DNA of 64,000 bases from Odontocerum albicorne (Eukaryota > Arthropoda > Insecta > Trichoptera > Odontoceridae), in assembly GCA_949825065.1 (NCBI GenBank), contig OX463859.1:14026452-14090451 (forward strand), in the 5' to 3' direction. The position numbers and the translations under genes were made by a program. Under the pieces are notes generated by a model. It was not told the DNA's origin. It did not search any database and was given only the letters and a program-made list of their open reading frames with translations. Shown piece by piece: positions 10,822-21,134 of this stretch. Positions within the stretch are counted from its first letter, which is position 1, and each line of letters starts with the position of its first letter.

Positions 10822-11471
10822 GTTGGGCTCTTTGTATATGCTGTATAACTCCTCATTATATCTCACTCTCCAAGATCCATTTTCCTGTATGGGTCCGAAT
10901 ATTTTTCTGAGTATTTTCCTTTCAAATATTAGAAGGGAAGATTCGCTCTTCTTACTCAATACCCAGCATTCAGACCCATATGTGAGGACAGGTCGTAGCA
11001 GTGTCTTATAAATGGTAAGTTTTGTCCTTCTGGACAACAACCGAGATATAAGGTGTTTTCTCAGACCAAAGAAGCATCTATTTGCCATGAATATTCGACG
11101 TTTAATCTCGATAGATGCATCATTAACACTTGTCACTATGGATCCCAGGTAGGTGAAGGTGTTTACACGTTCTATTGTATGAGAAGGATATAAGTAGCGT
11201 GGAGGATATTATGGAGGCTACGTTGGGCGGGGCATGTAGCAAGAATGGGAGAAGAGGAAATGCCTAACAAAGTACTCTTTTCCAAGCCCCAAGGAAGACG
11301 TAGCGTGGGCAGACCAAAGCTTAGGTGGATGGATGGGGTGCAGAATGATGCAAACGTGATTGGCATCAGGGGCTGGAGGAGTGCATCCCAGGATAGGGGG
11401 GAATGGCAGCGACTGCTGGAGGAGGCCGGGGCCCACAATGGGCTGTAGTGCCATTGATGATGATGATGATG
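10822..11471 (+). mobile_element. LINE-B1: 5'-inverted LINE with (TGA)n tail and 12-bp target duplication
   Basis: The left part (10822-about 11190) encodes RT on the minus strand: TIERVNTFTYLGSIVTS, then EIKRRIFMANRCFFGL, RRTKLTIYKTLLRPVLTYGS, ECW, and RKILRKIFGPIQENG up to YSIYKEPN. The right part (about 11195-11447) encodes the immediately following region on the plus strand: LRWAGHVARMGEEE, GRRSVGRPKLRWMDGVQ, QDRGEWQRLLEEAGAHNGL and a stop, then TGATGATGATGATGA. The two halves of one ORF are therefore in opposite orientation inside one duplicated target site. This is the structure attributed to twin priming during LINE insertion. The order and tail resemble RTE-type or related 'endonuclease-reverse transcriptase' LINEs; the clade is inferred. 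Confidence 0.9.
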
Positions 11472-11483
11472 AAAGTTTATAAT
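11472..11483 (+). repeat. Right target-site duplication of LINE-B1 (12 bp)
   Basis: Exact copy of 10810-10821. The duplicated segment lies at the start of the R1 copy that follows, so LINE-B1 seems to have inserted at the edge of R1. Confidence 0.85.
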
Positions 11484-11489
11484 AATAAT

Positions 11490-11920
11490 AAAATGATAAT
11501 TTATAAAGCTCCATATAGAGAGCAGCCTCTCCTCAAGGGCATTATTACTCGGGATTAATCCACTATTATTGACAGATTAAAAATATTACAAAATATTTTT
11601 TTTAATCTAAGGGTAGAAATATGGTGGCTGTGATTATTAGATTAGGAACTAACCCAAATCTGCACGTGTTTAGAAAAATATATTTGGTAAGAAAACTTAC
11701 TAAGGGAAGACGAACTACATTGAAATCTTTGTATACCTTCAAATATGTAAGACGAAATATAGTGTATGTATGTAGTGTTCGTATATGGTCATACATTTTG
11801 ATAAGTTTTCTCAAAAAAGGGTTGTCTTCAAGTATCTCCTAAAGCTGCATACGCTATCTATATCTCTAACATTTTAAGGAAGTTAATTTCACGCCACAGG
11901 AACAGCAACGGCAAAAGCCT
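11490..11920 (+). repeat. Dispersed repeat R1, near full length
   Basis: Head 'aataaaatgataatttataa' with 'agcagcctctcctcaagggc', middle 'gtggctgtgattattagatt' and 'tttggtaagaaaacttacta', then 'tatgtatgtagtgttcgtat' and tail 'ctgcatacgct' to 'tttcacgccacagg'. The same order is seen in reverse at 63010-63490. The ORFs over it on both strands are incidental. Confidence 0.75.
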
Positions 11921-11929
11921 TGTCGTAAT

Positions 11930-12870
11930 AGCCCACCCTATTAAATCGATTCGGTTAAAATAAATTTATTCGCTGAAAACTCAATTGATCTCAGCGTTTG
12001 TCTATCGATAAGGGTTCTCTTCTTACTCTGAAGAAGTCAATCTCTTCTTTCTCTTAAGAAGTAGAAATCAAATATAGTCATTAAAAATTGTGAGAAAGAT
12101 TTATGGTGGAATCTACTGACTATTTGTCTACCATGAAATATTGGATTGTTCTTGGGTTCCAAATAATTGAGCTTCAGTCCAATCTACTATGAATAAGTAA
12201 ATTGAAAAGATGTGTTATGACAATACTGCCACTAAATACCCTACAGATTTATTAAAACTAACATAGACTATGATGGTATGACAATGATATACCCAGATAC
12301 AATAAGCGTGAAGTCAAAGCAGTTCTTAAAATAACTACAAACAGAAAGGAAGAGGGTGCCCACCAGTGAACGATGGTGCAATATGGAGTCTGAATTCAGG
12401 ATTAGTCAAATCAAGCGTGAGACAATCTAAAACCATCGATCAGGAAGTTTGCGTATTTATTTATTTATTATAATAACAAGCGGTACGATGAACCTTAGAC
12501 CAATGACAATAAAAAAAACAAAAATATTATATTACAAAAACGGAATATGAAAACAATCGTATTAAAAAAATGTGTGTGTGCGCAGTATGTGCAAGCAAGT
12601 ATACACGTCAGACTCTCACAATATAAAAATTCATCTGTATGAGTTACCAACACATTACGAAAATGTCCAAAGGCAGACAGCCGCACTACGCCACCGTGGC
12701 TTAACTCTTGATATCAATGCTAAAGGGTAATACAGATGTGTACAAACAAAAATCAACATATGCATACATCGTCGTTGCTGGGAACTGTAACTAAGGATCT
12801 CCTCACCATTCCAACGTCAATTAAGTTTGAAATCGAAGCTGTGTCGTGGAGATTTGTACTTTCTTTTTTT
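11930..12870. other. Unassigned AT-rich DNA
   Basis: A (TTTA)n run at 12452-12470, read on the minus strand as (TAAA)n, could be the tail of another decayed LINE lying to its right. No RT motif is readable there. The rest shows no signal. Confidence 0.4.
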
Positions 12871-12877
12871 TATCTTA

Positions 12878-14167
12878 CGAGTGTGGATCAAATATAAACG
12901 AGACTTTTGTTTTAGAACCCGTAATTTTAAACGGAGTGCGCAGCCGCCTCGATTGTGGGGATATCAGCAGTGAGGAGAGCGGTCTCTGCAGATTCCGTTA
13001 GTATGGCACACGATGTTTGAGAAAGAGGTGCACCCGTCGATTGCGCAACGCCTAATTATCAAGTTTCTCGCTCGTGAGGGCGTAACACCGGACGAAATTC
13101 TGCGGAGACTGACGGCAAAGTTCGGGGATCAAACGTTGTCAAAGTCCCGTGTGTTTGCCTGGAATAAGGAGTTCATGAAAGGCCGTGAAAGGGTAAAAAA
13201 CGAGAGCCATGATCATCGCCCACGGACGAGCATTACCAAACAGAACATTAGCGTCATTCGTGATCTTCTGGAAGGTGACCGATATTTGACGGTTTCCGAA
13301 ATTTGTTCTGAGATATGAATTGTTTATGGGAGTACTCAATCCATAATCACAAAGGACCTAGGATTCCGTAAAGTGTCTGCTCAATGGGTTTCACGTCTGT
13401 TGACTGCAAAAAAAAAGTTAGCACGTTTGCACGTCTGTGAGCGGCTCTTGGCGCGGTTCGCACAAGAAGGGAACTCATTTTTGAGTCACATAGTTACCTG
13501 CGATGAAACTTGGGAACACCACTATACGCCCGAGTCGAAACAAGCCAGCACGGAATAGAGAAAGAAGGATGAAACAGCTCCTGCGAAATCCAAGACTTGG
13601 CTGTCAGCTGGTAAGGTGCTTGCAACCGTTTTTTTGGACCAGCGCGGCATTTTGCACATCGATTTTTCGTACAATCGTTGCTCCATCAATACGGTATACT
13701 ATTATACTACAAGCTTTTGAGTGAAGTTAAACTTGTTTATCGATGCAAAAGACGTGACCAACCGATACAAGAAGTGATTCTTCTTCATGACAACGCGACA
13801 CCCCAAACTGCAGCTGTAACATGCGAACAATTAGAGGAAATGAGTTGGACACGACTGAAATATCCTCTTTATAGCCCTGATCTATCGCCTTGTGACTCAT
13901 CTCTTTAGGCCACTGAAAGAAGCTCTGGGAGGCCAACAATTTAACGATGACGACGGAGAAGAGGGGGTTGTGACACAACCAACTTCTTGGCTTGGCTGTT
14001 GACACAACCCACTTCTTTTTACGATGGCGGGATAAAATCGATCTACTGGGGAAAATGCATTTCTAAAGCAGGAGATTATATAGGAAAATGATGTGTACTT
14101 GGTCTTTTTATTTCTATAAATAAAATAATTGAAACAAAAAATCTCGTTTATATTTGATCCACCCTCG
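12878..14167 (+). mobile_element. Mariner element with both ends, dead transposase
   Basis: TIRs start CGAGNGTGGATCAAATATAA at 12878 and, as the complement, end at 14167. They match over about 26 of 28 bp. TA flanks both sides (12876-12877, 14168-14169). Length is 1290 bp. This TIR is unlike those at 3965 and 46357, so it is a separate mariner lineage. Confidence 0.9.
13013..14091 (+). pseudogene. Mariner transposase pseudogene
   Basis: An N-terminal HTH region is open from 13013 (KFLAREGVTPDEILRRL, LSKSRVFAWNKEF, GRERVKNE). It is broken by a stop at about 13318. Then come QWVSRLLTAKKKLARL, the first catalytic motif (VTCDETWEHHYTPES, about 13495), the second (LLHDNA, about 13783) and the third (YSPDLSPCD, about 13872), each in a different frame. 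The tail pieces (LKEALGGQQFNDDD; KCISKAGDY) end at the stop at 14089-14091. Catalytic Asp residues are all still encoded, but stops and frameshifts prevent a full protein. The start codon may lie upstream of 13013. Confidence 0.88.
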
Positions 14168-14169
14168 TA

Positions 14170-14457
14170 TATAAGTGAGTGAGTCATTGCATACAAGCAA
14201 ACTCACTGGCTACACCGCTGTACTGGATCCTATAGCACACCAAAGTGAGACGATCGGAGCACATCGACATGTTTTTTTGTTACTGGAAGAATATAATATA
14301 TGATCGAAGTTATAAGTTTCCTTATTTCCCCAAATACTTATTAAATAAGTTTCCTTATTCCCCCAAATACTTAAATTGCTGTCATTCGAGGGAAGTAGCA
14401 CAGCCTGAGTTTCGAATCAACGTTCTGCCTCGTGGAAGTTCAGTGCATATTACAATG
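14170..14457 (-). mobile_element. SINE-c copy
   Basis: Read on the minus strand it begins near 14457 with a decayed tRNA-like head (match to the head at 49073) and continues through 'gtgctacttccctcgaatga'. It ends at 14170 with 'tgtctcactttggtgtgct' to 'aaactcactcac'-type sequence matching 49230-49325. It abuts the right end of the mariner at 14167. Confidence 0.65.
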
Positions 14458-14459
14458 GC

Positions 14460-14900
14460 AACGAAAAGTCAAAAACAGATTCACAATACTCAAGACACCA
14501 AAATGTAACTGTTTAACATTAAAGTTAAGTTGAAAATTAAAACATGAATAAATACAAACACAAAAGAGCGATAACTGATGAAAAGTTTGAAAACAAAATA
14601 TAAAATACGGAATCAGACAGCTTTGAATTCACAAAGCTTCTCCAGCACGAGATATGAGAACCTTCTGCAAATGAAGTGTGATAGGGCGAAGAGAATGTAA
14701 AAGTTGATTTTAAGAAATAAATTCCTCATTTACAGAAAAATTCACCATCCATACCACTTGTTTGAGCTGTCACAAAATCCAGAGAGAAAAAGTTGTTTTA
14801 AAGCTTTCAAAATTTTGTTTGACTCTAGGTTGAACTTAATAATGTTATACATAATACATATATAGTAATATGCACTGGACTCAAATACATTTACTGTTAT
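14460..14900. other. Unassigned AT-rich DNA
   Basis: No recognisable feature. It ends in a (TATAT)n-rich stretch that served as the target of LINE-B2. Confidence 0.4.
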
Positions 14901-14917
14901 ATATTATATTATATTAT
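14901..14917 (+). repeat. Left target-site duplication of LINE-B2 (17 bp)
   Basis: The sequence atattatattatattat is identical to 15552-15568. It is low-complexity, so part of the match could be chance. Its position exactly at both element ends supports a true target duplication. Confidence 0.75.
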
Positions 14918-15551
14918 TATTTCGGATGTCCATCGGGAGTCTGACATTCTGGCTACGTGTCCGGCCCATTGCCACTTCATTCTTTTGCACACCTTTATAA
15001 CGTCTTCTACCTTTGTTATATTGCGAATCCAGGTGTTTCGTTTACGGTCTCTTTTAGTATATCCCAACATGCATCTCTCCATGCCCCTTTGTGCGGTCTG
15101 GAGCTTTTGTGTGTTCTTTACTGTGAGCGTCCATGTCTCGCAGCCATACATAAGTATTGGAAGGATGCACTGGTTGTAAACCCTTCGCTTCAAGGATATT
15201 GGGAGATTACTTTTGAAGATGTTGTTCAAACGTCCAAATTAGCTCCACGCTAGTTTTGTCCTTCGTGCTATTTCCTCCGATATGCCACCTACAAAGGAAA
15301 TAAGTTGGCCCAGATACACATATTGCCAGAATATCAGACTCCCGATGGACATCCGAAATAATCCAATGGTACCCAAGAGGCATAAAGATGCCCAGAAGAA
15401 GATCGAAGGTACGCTGGATAGATGAAATCAGGAAGCATGGCAGCATCACATGGCATCAGCTAGCAAAAAACCGAACTATTTGGAGTCAACTTGGGGAGAC
15501 CTTCATCCAGCAGTGGATCGACCCTGGTTGACAATGATGATGATGATGATG
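14918..15551 (+). mobile_element. LINE-B2: 5'-inverted LINE with (TGA)n tail
   Basis: The left part (14918-about 15310) codes on the minus strand for RT C-terminal sequence: SLKRRVYNQCILPILMYGCE, TWTL, TAQRGMERCMLGYTKRDRKR, and KWQWAGHVARMSDSRWTSEI. The right part (about 15323-15530) codes on the plus strand for the direct continuation, starting again at SDSRWTSEIIQWYPRG and passing RWIDEIRKHGSITWHQLAKN to FIQQWIDPG and a stop, followed by TGATGATGATGATGAT. About 35 bp of the element is present at both junction ends in opposite orientation (14918-14952 and 15324-15360). This is again the twin-priming structure. Confidence 0.9.
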
Positions 15552-15568
15552 ATATTATATTATATTAT
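15552..15568 (+). repeat. Right target-site duplication of LINE-B2 (17 bp)
   Basis: Identical to 14901-14917 and directly follows the (TGA)n tail. Confidence 0.75.
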
Positions 15569-15569
15569 C

Positions 15570-15840
15570 TTAATAGCCACTGGACAAAATTAATCTGGTT
15601 AGTTCACCATTACAGAAATTTCAGTTTTATGTTTTCATGCTGTTTTGTTTTATTTGATTTTTACATTTAAAAATATGATAATTAAACATTGATTTACTTG
15701 AACATGATGATGATGCTGAACTCTTAATTAGTTAAAGTAGGTTAGTGATGTATACAAGTAACATCAATTTTAGGTTTTTTCTAACAAACTCTCGATGTGT
15801 AACATATGTTATATATCATCTCTTGTAACATACTCGTATA
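15570..15840. other. Unassigned AT-rich DNA
   Basis: Nothing recognised between LINE-B2 and the LINE-A 3' end. Confidence 0.35.
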
Positions 15841-15841
15841 T

Positions 15842-16680
15842 ATCATCACGTCATTTCTCTGTTAAGGTTGGCGGAGAGGAGATAGCGCCCGAATTTCTTA
15901 TCGCGACACACATTTTTCGCCTCTTCTTCATCCATACACCTTCTACTACAACTCCTTTCGATTTCTTTGACTTTTTACATATCCTTCTTTCAAAATACCA
16001 TTCACTTAATCCAGCCATAGTTTCTTTGGTATTCCTCTACCACGCCTTCCACTCATAGTTGCACTATATATTTCTTTTGTTCGTGTTTCTTCATTCATTT
16101 GCTCTACATGTCCAAACTACTTCAGTATGCTTTTCTTGATCTTATTGATTATATCAAACACTTTTGTCCTCAATCAATTCATTCCATATTCTGTCATACA
16201 TACTCGTACTTCTGATTGCTTTTTCCACGTCCACGTTTCACTTCTGTAGATATATTAAAGTTGGCACTAGACTACTATTATGAACTATCGTCTTAGCAGA
16301 TTTTGATAGTGTCTGGTTTAAGTATTCACGTTTTAGTGCCCTTTTGACTTCATTTTCTATCGCTACATGCCTTGTGGTATATTTCGTATCTGTTCCATCA
16401 TTTGAGAAAATACTACCTAAATAACAAATTTCTTCAAGTTGCCCTAATCTTTCACTATTCACCCATATTTTAATTTCAATTTCACACTTTCTATCACCAT
16501 GCCTTTGGTTTTCGCAACATTCATCCTCTAATCTTTCTTTTCACATCTCTTATACAATTTACTTATAAAACTCTGTAATTCATCTCTTTTCTCCGCGTAC
16601 ATTACTAAGCTTAGTTATCTTATGCAAGTATATTACCTGTTTCATTCCTTCCAATGTCTCTCAATTATATCTTCACTTTG
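15842..16680 (-). mobile_element. LINE-A 3' fragment, longest copy
   Basis: The minus-strand frame at 16238-16462 reads MNSERLGQLEEICYLGSIFS, then DGTDTKYTTRHVAIENEVKR, then LNQTLSKSAKTIVHNSSLVP and TLIY. This is the RT 'thumb' region of non-LTR elements. Downstream coding decays toward the common 3' end at about 15845. Copies at 1500, 42560 and 43020 match parts of it. Confidence 0.8.
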
Positions 16681-16684
16681 TGTG

Positions 16685-17565
16685 TGAATCTTTCTTTCGA
16701 GTAAATTGTCACTCTCAATTGGTCACTTTCGTTGTATACAGTACAACCGGGTGGATGAATTATCTCCTAAAATCAACCAGAAATACGCTTAAAGTCAAGC
16801 GCTAATTAGAGCATACTAACGTGTATGAACCGCTTATGGGTGTGAGCGTTTTCTACTTAATACATGACTTAAGAGGCCGTAAATGAAAACCAAACAAGAG
16901 CTCATTTTTTTAATAATAGATTCAACAAAATCAATAAAATTCTAAAAAGGGTAAAGAGTGTTTATAATAGGAGAGTATGCATGGCAAGGTGTATGCATGG
17001 ATGTAACTGAAGTGAAAGTTGTGTGAAAGGATAAAATGAAGTGGAGAACTGTTTTCTTAGCCTATATTGATACGGGCATGGCTTGCTGATGATAGTTAAT
17101 GGGTACTAACGGCAATCGATGTCGCAATCCCTAAGCTGGGTGACCTTATTTCCTCTTCAGATCATTCATAAAATTGTTTTAAAAAGTCTTATGTGACATG
17201 AAATGAATAGTGGGAAATCGACATTATTTAGAAAAAATATCGATGCAAAACCAAAATAATAAAAAATAACATGATAATGATAACTTAGGGAAGAAAAACT
17301 AGATTGAAAACTAATTATGGATATCTAAAAAGCACGAAGCACTTCAACGATGTTGTGAGTTTTAAATAAACTGGCTCCAGAGTAACAGTATGGAATCACA
17401 TGTGCTTTATCTTTATCTGTATACAAAAAGTATACAAAAATTTATCTAAAAAATATTCTACATTTAATAGTTCTAATTTTACACCCACCTACATCGAAGT
17501 TTGTTTTTATTGCGATGTATGATACGAGTATTTTACTGTTATTTAAGAGTTACATTTAATTCACT
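16685..17565. other. Unassigned AT-rich DNA
   Basis: A stretch at 16975-17070 (ggtgtatgcatggatgtaac, gtgtgaaagg) weakly resembles a plus-strand LINE-A tail, but too decayed to call. The rest is unassigned. Confidence 0.4.
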
Positions 17566-17569
17566 CTGC

Positions 17570-17900
17570 TTTCTTTTTCTTCTTCTTAAGCCATGTTAGA
17601 TACCTCCGATGTCAGCCATCCCTTGGGCAAAAGTCTTTCTGTCCTGCTCCTTATGGACCAACCCTTTGACTCCTTGTATTCCGGTCCACACTGGAATGTT
17701 GTGGATACAGTATATTTATATTCTTCCAGCACTGCGACGACCCTTATTTTTCTTTAAGAATACACTGTAAGACACGGTATTTGGAACCACGCAGAACATA
17801 TTCCAAGTGTGACACCTTCCTAATTTTGGCATTTTTACGCAATTCTCTTTCTGTTGCAGCTCTTTGAAGTATAATCGTGTTGTTGGTTATATTTATTCAA
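17570..17900 (-). mobile_element. LINE-D 3' fragment with (GAA)n tail
   Basis: On the minus strand: TTILQRAATERELRKNAKIR, then KVSHLEYVLRGSKYRVLQCI, then frameshifted pieces of the basic GRRSAGR region and PKGWLTSE, then a stop and the tail (GAA)n read as ttctttttcttcttctt on plus at about 17572-17589. The tail type also ends copies at 45437 and 58695. Confidence 0.72.
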
Positions 17901-17904
17901 ATAA

Positions 17905-18530
17905 TTCGACGCTTTCACTAAGAGGTCATTGAGGGTATGTGTAATTCTTTATAACAATACACTCTACGTTAACAAATGTTAAAATTCCAAAACGAATGTA
18001 CGGTAGCATATAATTAAATTTCATTTCCGATGTGCTCGTATATACGAGTATGTAGTACAACTCGCCGGATGATTATTTCTTCCAAAAATGAATCAAACCC
18101 GCCACTCCCTTATTGGAAGAATGGGCGTCTAATTAAATATGCCACATATGTCGTATAGTGTATTATGAAACAAAATAGGGATGATTTAAATTTCATAAAA
18201 GTAATAAATTGATCGTATGTATTTACTTAGAGCAGAGTTTGCAAACAGTTTTTTGGACCAACCCCCCTCGGAGTATCTTAGAACTCCAAAGGCGGCTGGT
18301 CAAAAAAAAAATTAAAGCCTTCTAAGTGTTGCATTACAAAATGTAAGTTTTATCAATATAAAGAAGGTAAATAAACGAGTTCATAACTTTTTTAGTTTAT
18401 TTGTTTTATTAAAACAATAAATTATGTTAGATATAATAGTATTACCAACTAAAAGTATTATAAAATCTGGCATAAACATAAATATATGATTTAATTATCT
18501 GAGCTTTGTACTTAATGATTTTACTCGTTA
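17905..18530. other. Unassigned AT-rich DNA
   Basis: A short GC-richer patch at 18250-18300 (ccctcggagtatcttagaac) has no detectable frame. Otherwise nothing recognised. Confidence 0.4.
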
Positions 18531-18534
18531 TTAT

Positions 18535-18720
18535 TTATAGGTAAGGCATTATTAACATTGTGCAGGTTTAAAAACATTGTAATTTGTTTGGTCAAACACT
18601 TTTTATTCTTCTTTATATAACGGCATAACCCTACCGGTTTCAAGATGGTGAAAATTTGAAACCGGTAGGGTTATACAGTTATATCAAGTGGAATTAACAG
18701 TGTTTGAAATTGATTTCGCT
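18535..18720. mobile_element. Hairpin MITE family M2, copy B
   Basis: A long foldback: arm 18594-18642 pairs with 18656-18705, with 'ccctaccggtttcaa' opposite 'ttgaaaccggtaggg' at the tip. About 42 of 49 positions pair by eye. The left flank 'taaggcattattaacattgt' is shared with copies A and C. No coding capacity. Confidence 0.78.
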
Positions 18721-18724
18721 CCAG

Positions 18725-19750
18725 ATTTTCTATATTCGGTTACAGTTTTGCAATAAAAAGTCTCAAATCTGCATGATTCGCAATGTGTTGCCGATTTACA
18801 TTTTTTTTAAGTATCGAACTTACCACACTGAGGTGAAAATACGAGAAAGCTTCAAATTTTAGACGAACACATTAATGATATTGCAACGAATAATTTAAAA
18901 AATATTTTTTACACCTTCTCAGTTTGGAACTCAGGCAGGTACGTGGTTTTTTAAACTAAAGCTAATATTTCCCAATATTTCCAAACTAAAGCTGATATAG
19001 GTTTTGCTCTTTCAAACTAAAGCTGTTCTTTTTTACCAATGGAATATCCAATAAATACTTAAACTACCCTTAACGCAATCATAATAATTCTGTACACATC
19101 AACGCCCCTTTAAAATACAAATGCTCCCCCAAAAGGGATAATATAGATCCCGTCAGGAATCACTGACATAGAGTATACGAAGATAAGGATTTATGTCCCA
19201 GGCTAAAGTAAAAAAAAAGTTTTTCATTTACGCTTTGCATAAAATTCACATATTATGGTTTAAATATATCATACATTACTTCTGATTGTAGATTAAAAAA
19301 AAAGGAAATTTACTTTATGATGCATTGCGACAATATTGTGTAAACTTCTCCGCCCCAACATGAATAGAAATAAAAACTTTGATAAAAAAAACGTAAAAAT
19401 AAACGTGATATGAAACGAAATGTTAGGTGTTGATCAGCGTGACGTTCACATTTGACGAATATGTACGTAATGAAAGGCGATATTTGCCCTTTGAAAATAC
19501 TCCCCTAGGGATGTTACGTTGCGTTAATTAGTTCAAACTTGATAGAAACTAACGTCCACAGAAATATGTCACAGGAATTATACAACCCTACTCGAAAAGG
19601 CAATGCGGTACGTCATTTAATTGGACCAAATAGATTTTGAGTTGAAAATATTTTTATTTCTCCTTTGAATTGGAATGTAAACGGTTCTATGAAATACTGA
19701 TAACGACATCAGACCTGTTAGATTCTGTAAAAGTTTTGGTTAGAAGATTT
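18725..19750. other. Unassigned AT-rich DNA
   Basis: The word 'aaactaaagct' occurs three times at about 18953-19025 in a degenerate tandem arrangement. No coding signal. Confidence 0.45.
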
Positions 19751-19755
19751 AACAT

Positions 19756-20060
19756 TTGAAATTTACAGAATTTTGGATTCTTGTTTGCTTTCTCTCTTTT
19801 CGCTGGCGGTTAATCGGGGGTTGTGTGTGCGTTCTCTTCTCGTTAATTTTTATATTACTGCTTATTTATTTTCATTTTTCGTATTGTGATTTTATTTTGA
19901 TAAAATTTGAACTCTTATCAGCTTTTTTCACTTACAGTTAATGTGAGGTGGGTTTAATTTTTTCTGCCATTCATTAATTTTCTCCTTTTTTCTTAGTCTA
20001 CATGTACAAGGGTGTGGCCTGAAAAACATCTGATGTCTTTACAGCCGGATTGAACGCGAA
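19756..20060 (+). repeat. Dispersed repeat R8, copy 1 (probable LINE 3' UTR)
   Basis: Shares blocks with 59040-59530: 'acagttaatgtgaggtgg' type, 'tctgccat', and 'caagggtgtggcctgaaaaa' followed by 'catctgatgtc'. The copy at 59040 continues to a 3' end with an ATTT-rich tail, so I infer a LINE 3' UTR. Confidence 0.6.
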
Positions 20061-20064
20061 CAGA

Positions 20065-20595
20065 AGGAAGTGTCGAAAATGCTCACTTTCGTCTACTCGA
20101 CATTCCATTTTGAACGCTCGTAATCAAATAAAATAATATATGTAACGTAAAAGCAAACACAATATCTTGTAGAACAGAAAATTTTCTTTCGAATGACGTA
20201 TAACCTTTACCATTTTGTTTTACTTTTGGTGCTCATTTTTAATTTGGAAAAAAAAACGGTCACAACTTATGTTAACACCTAATACATCTAAAGTTTGGGC
20301 TCCTCATCAGCTCAAATATAAAAACAATATAGAACAAATACGAAAAAAAGTCCTCAGATATCTATGGTACAGAACAAAGGGCGATTACCACAAATATGCT
20401 CACTATGTCAAACTTTCACGGTGTGTAACTATAAAAGCCTCAAAATAAGATGGCAACCTAATATTTTAAACACGTAATATTTTAAAATTCCTACGATTTC
20501 TCAAAATTAACTAAAATATGAAAATGTCCGATTCTACCAATCGTTCTTGAAATTATCGATATATCATATTTAAAAATAATAATAATTTATATTTT
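20065..20595. other. Unassigned AT-rich DNA
   Basis: The 77-codon frame at 20215-20448 has no recognised motif and lies in unbiased AT-rich sequence; I do not consider it a gene. Confidence 0.4.
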
Positions 20596-20599
20596 TACA

Positions 20600-20633
20600 A
20601 AGAATACCTATGACCGAAGTCATAGGTATTCTT
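20600..20633. repeat. Perfect 15-bp stem with 4-base loop
   Basis: aagaatacctatgac is followed by loop cgaa and the exact complement gtcataggtattctt. It lies next to SINE-c; a related 'tataacttaagtcatata' stretch follows the head of the SINE-c copy at 49073, so the hairpin may be part of the SINE-c body. Confidence 0.75.
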
Positions 20634-20649
20634 ATACCTCCGCATTCTA

Positions 20650-20760
20650 GACGTAAAAATACCTGTCATTTGAGGGAAGTAGCACAGCGCGGAGTCCGAA
20701 CTGGCGACCTTCCACACGGAAGTCCAGTGCGTTACCGCGCGGCCATGCACCTCATAATAA
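20650..20760 (-). mobile_element. SINE-c copy, head portion
   Basis: On the minus strand: 'gcatggccgcgcggtaacgc', 'actggacttccgtgtggaag', 'gtcgccagttcggactccgc' and 'gtgctacttccctcaaatga'. The 'gttcggactcc' is a B-box-like element. The head resembles a tRNA with 'ggccgcgcggtaacgcactgg' as A-box and D-arm region. Confidence 0.72.
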
Positions 20761-20812
20761 TAACACCTCATAATAATAGTACCTCATAATAATAACACCT
20801 CATAATAATAAA
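20749..20812 (+). repeat. 16-bp tandem repeat, four units
   Basis: Unit acctcataataataac starts at 20749, 20765, 20781 and 20797. It may have expanded from the target site or terminal sequence of the adjoining SINE-c. Confidence 0.85.
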
Positions 20813-20819
20813 AGGAAAA

Positions 20820-21130
20820 TTTATATTACGCCGTTTACAGAGCTAACTCTTCTCAATAGCGCTTTATCTCGAGATTCAAGCCCACTATTATTGATAGATT
20901 AAAAATACAACAAAAAAAACAAGGCCTGTAGATAACTAGATGGTGGGCACGGCCATTAGATCAGATACTTCCCGCGTATGTATATTTTCGGAAAAACATA
21001 TTTGGTAAGAACACTAAGAAAACTTACCAAGAAAAGACGAACTACAAAGATACCTTTGTAGATTTGCAGAAATATTATATTTACTTTCGATTTCAGATGA
21101 AGGGTGTATGTGCATATAAAGATAGAGTGT
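20820..21130 (+). repeat. Dispersed repeat R1, 5' and middle parts
   Basis: Blocks 'cagagctaactcttctcaat', 'attattgatagattaaaaat', 'ggtgggcacggccattagat' and 'gaaaacttaccaagaaaaga' match R1 at 11490 in order. An R1-like tail ('tttctaaaggtgtatacgcc') reappears at about 21720-21775 after 600 bp of other sequence, consistent with an insertion of R6 into R1. Confidence 0.7.
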
Positions 21131-21134
21131 ATAT

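Noticed and set aside
11172..11514. Proline/serine-rich minus-strand frames
   Set aside because: They are complements of the real plus-strand LINE-B1 C-terminus (RLRWAGHVARM...EEAGAHNGL).
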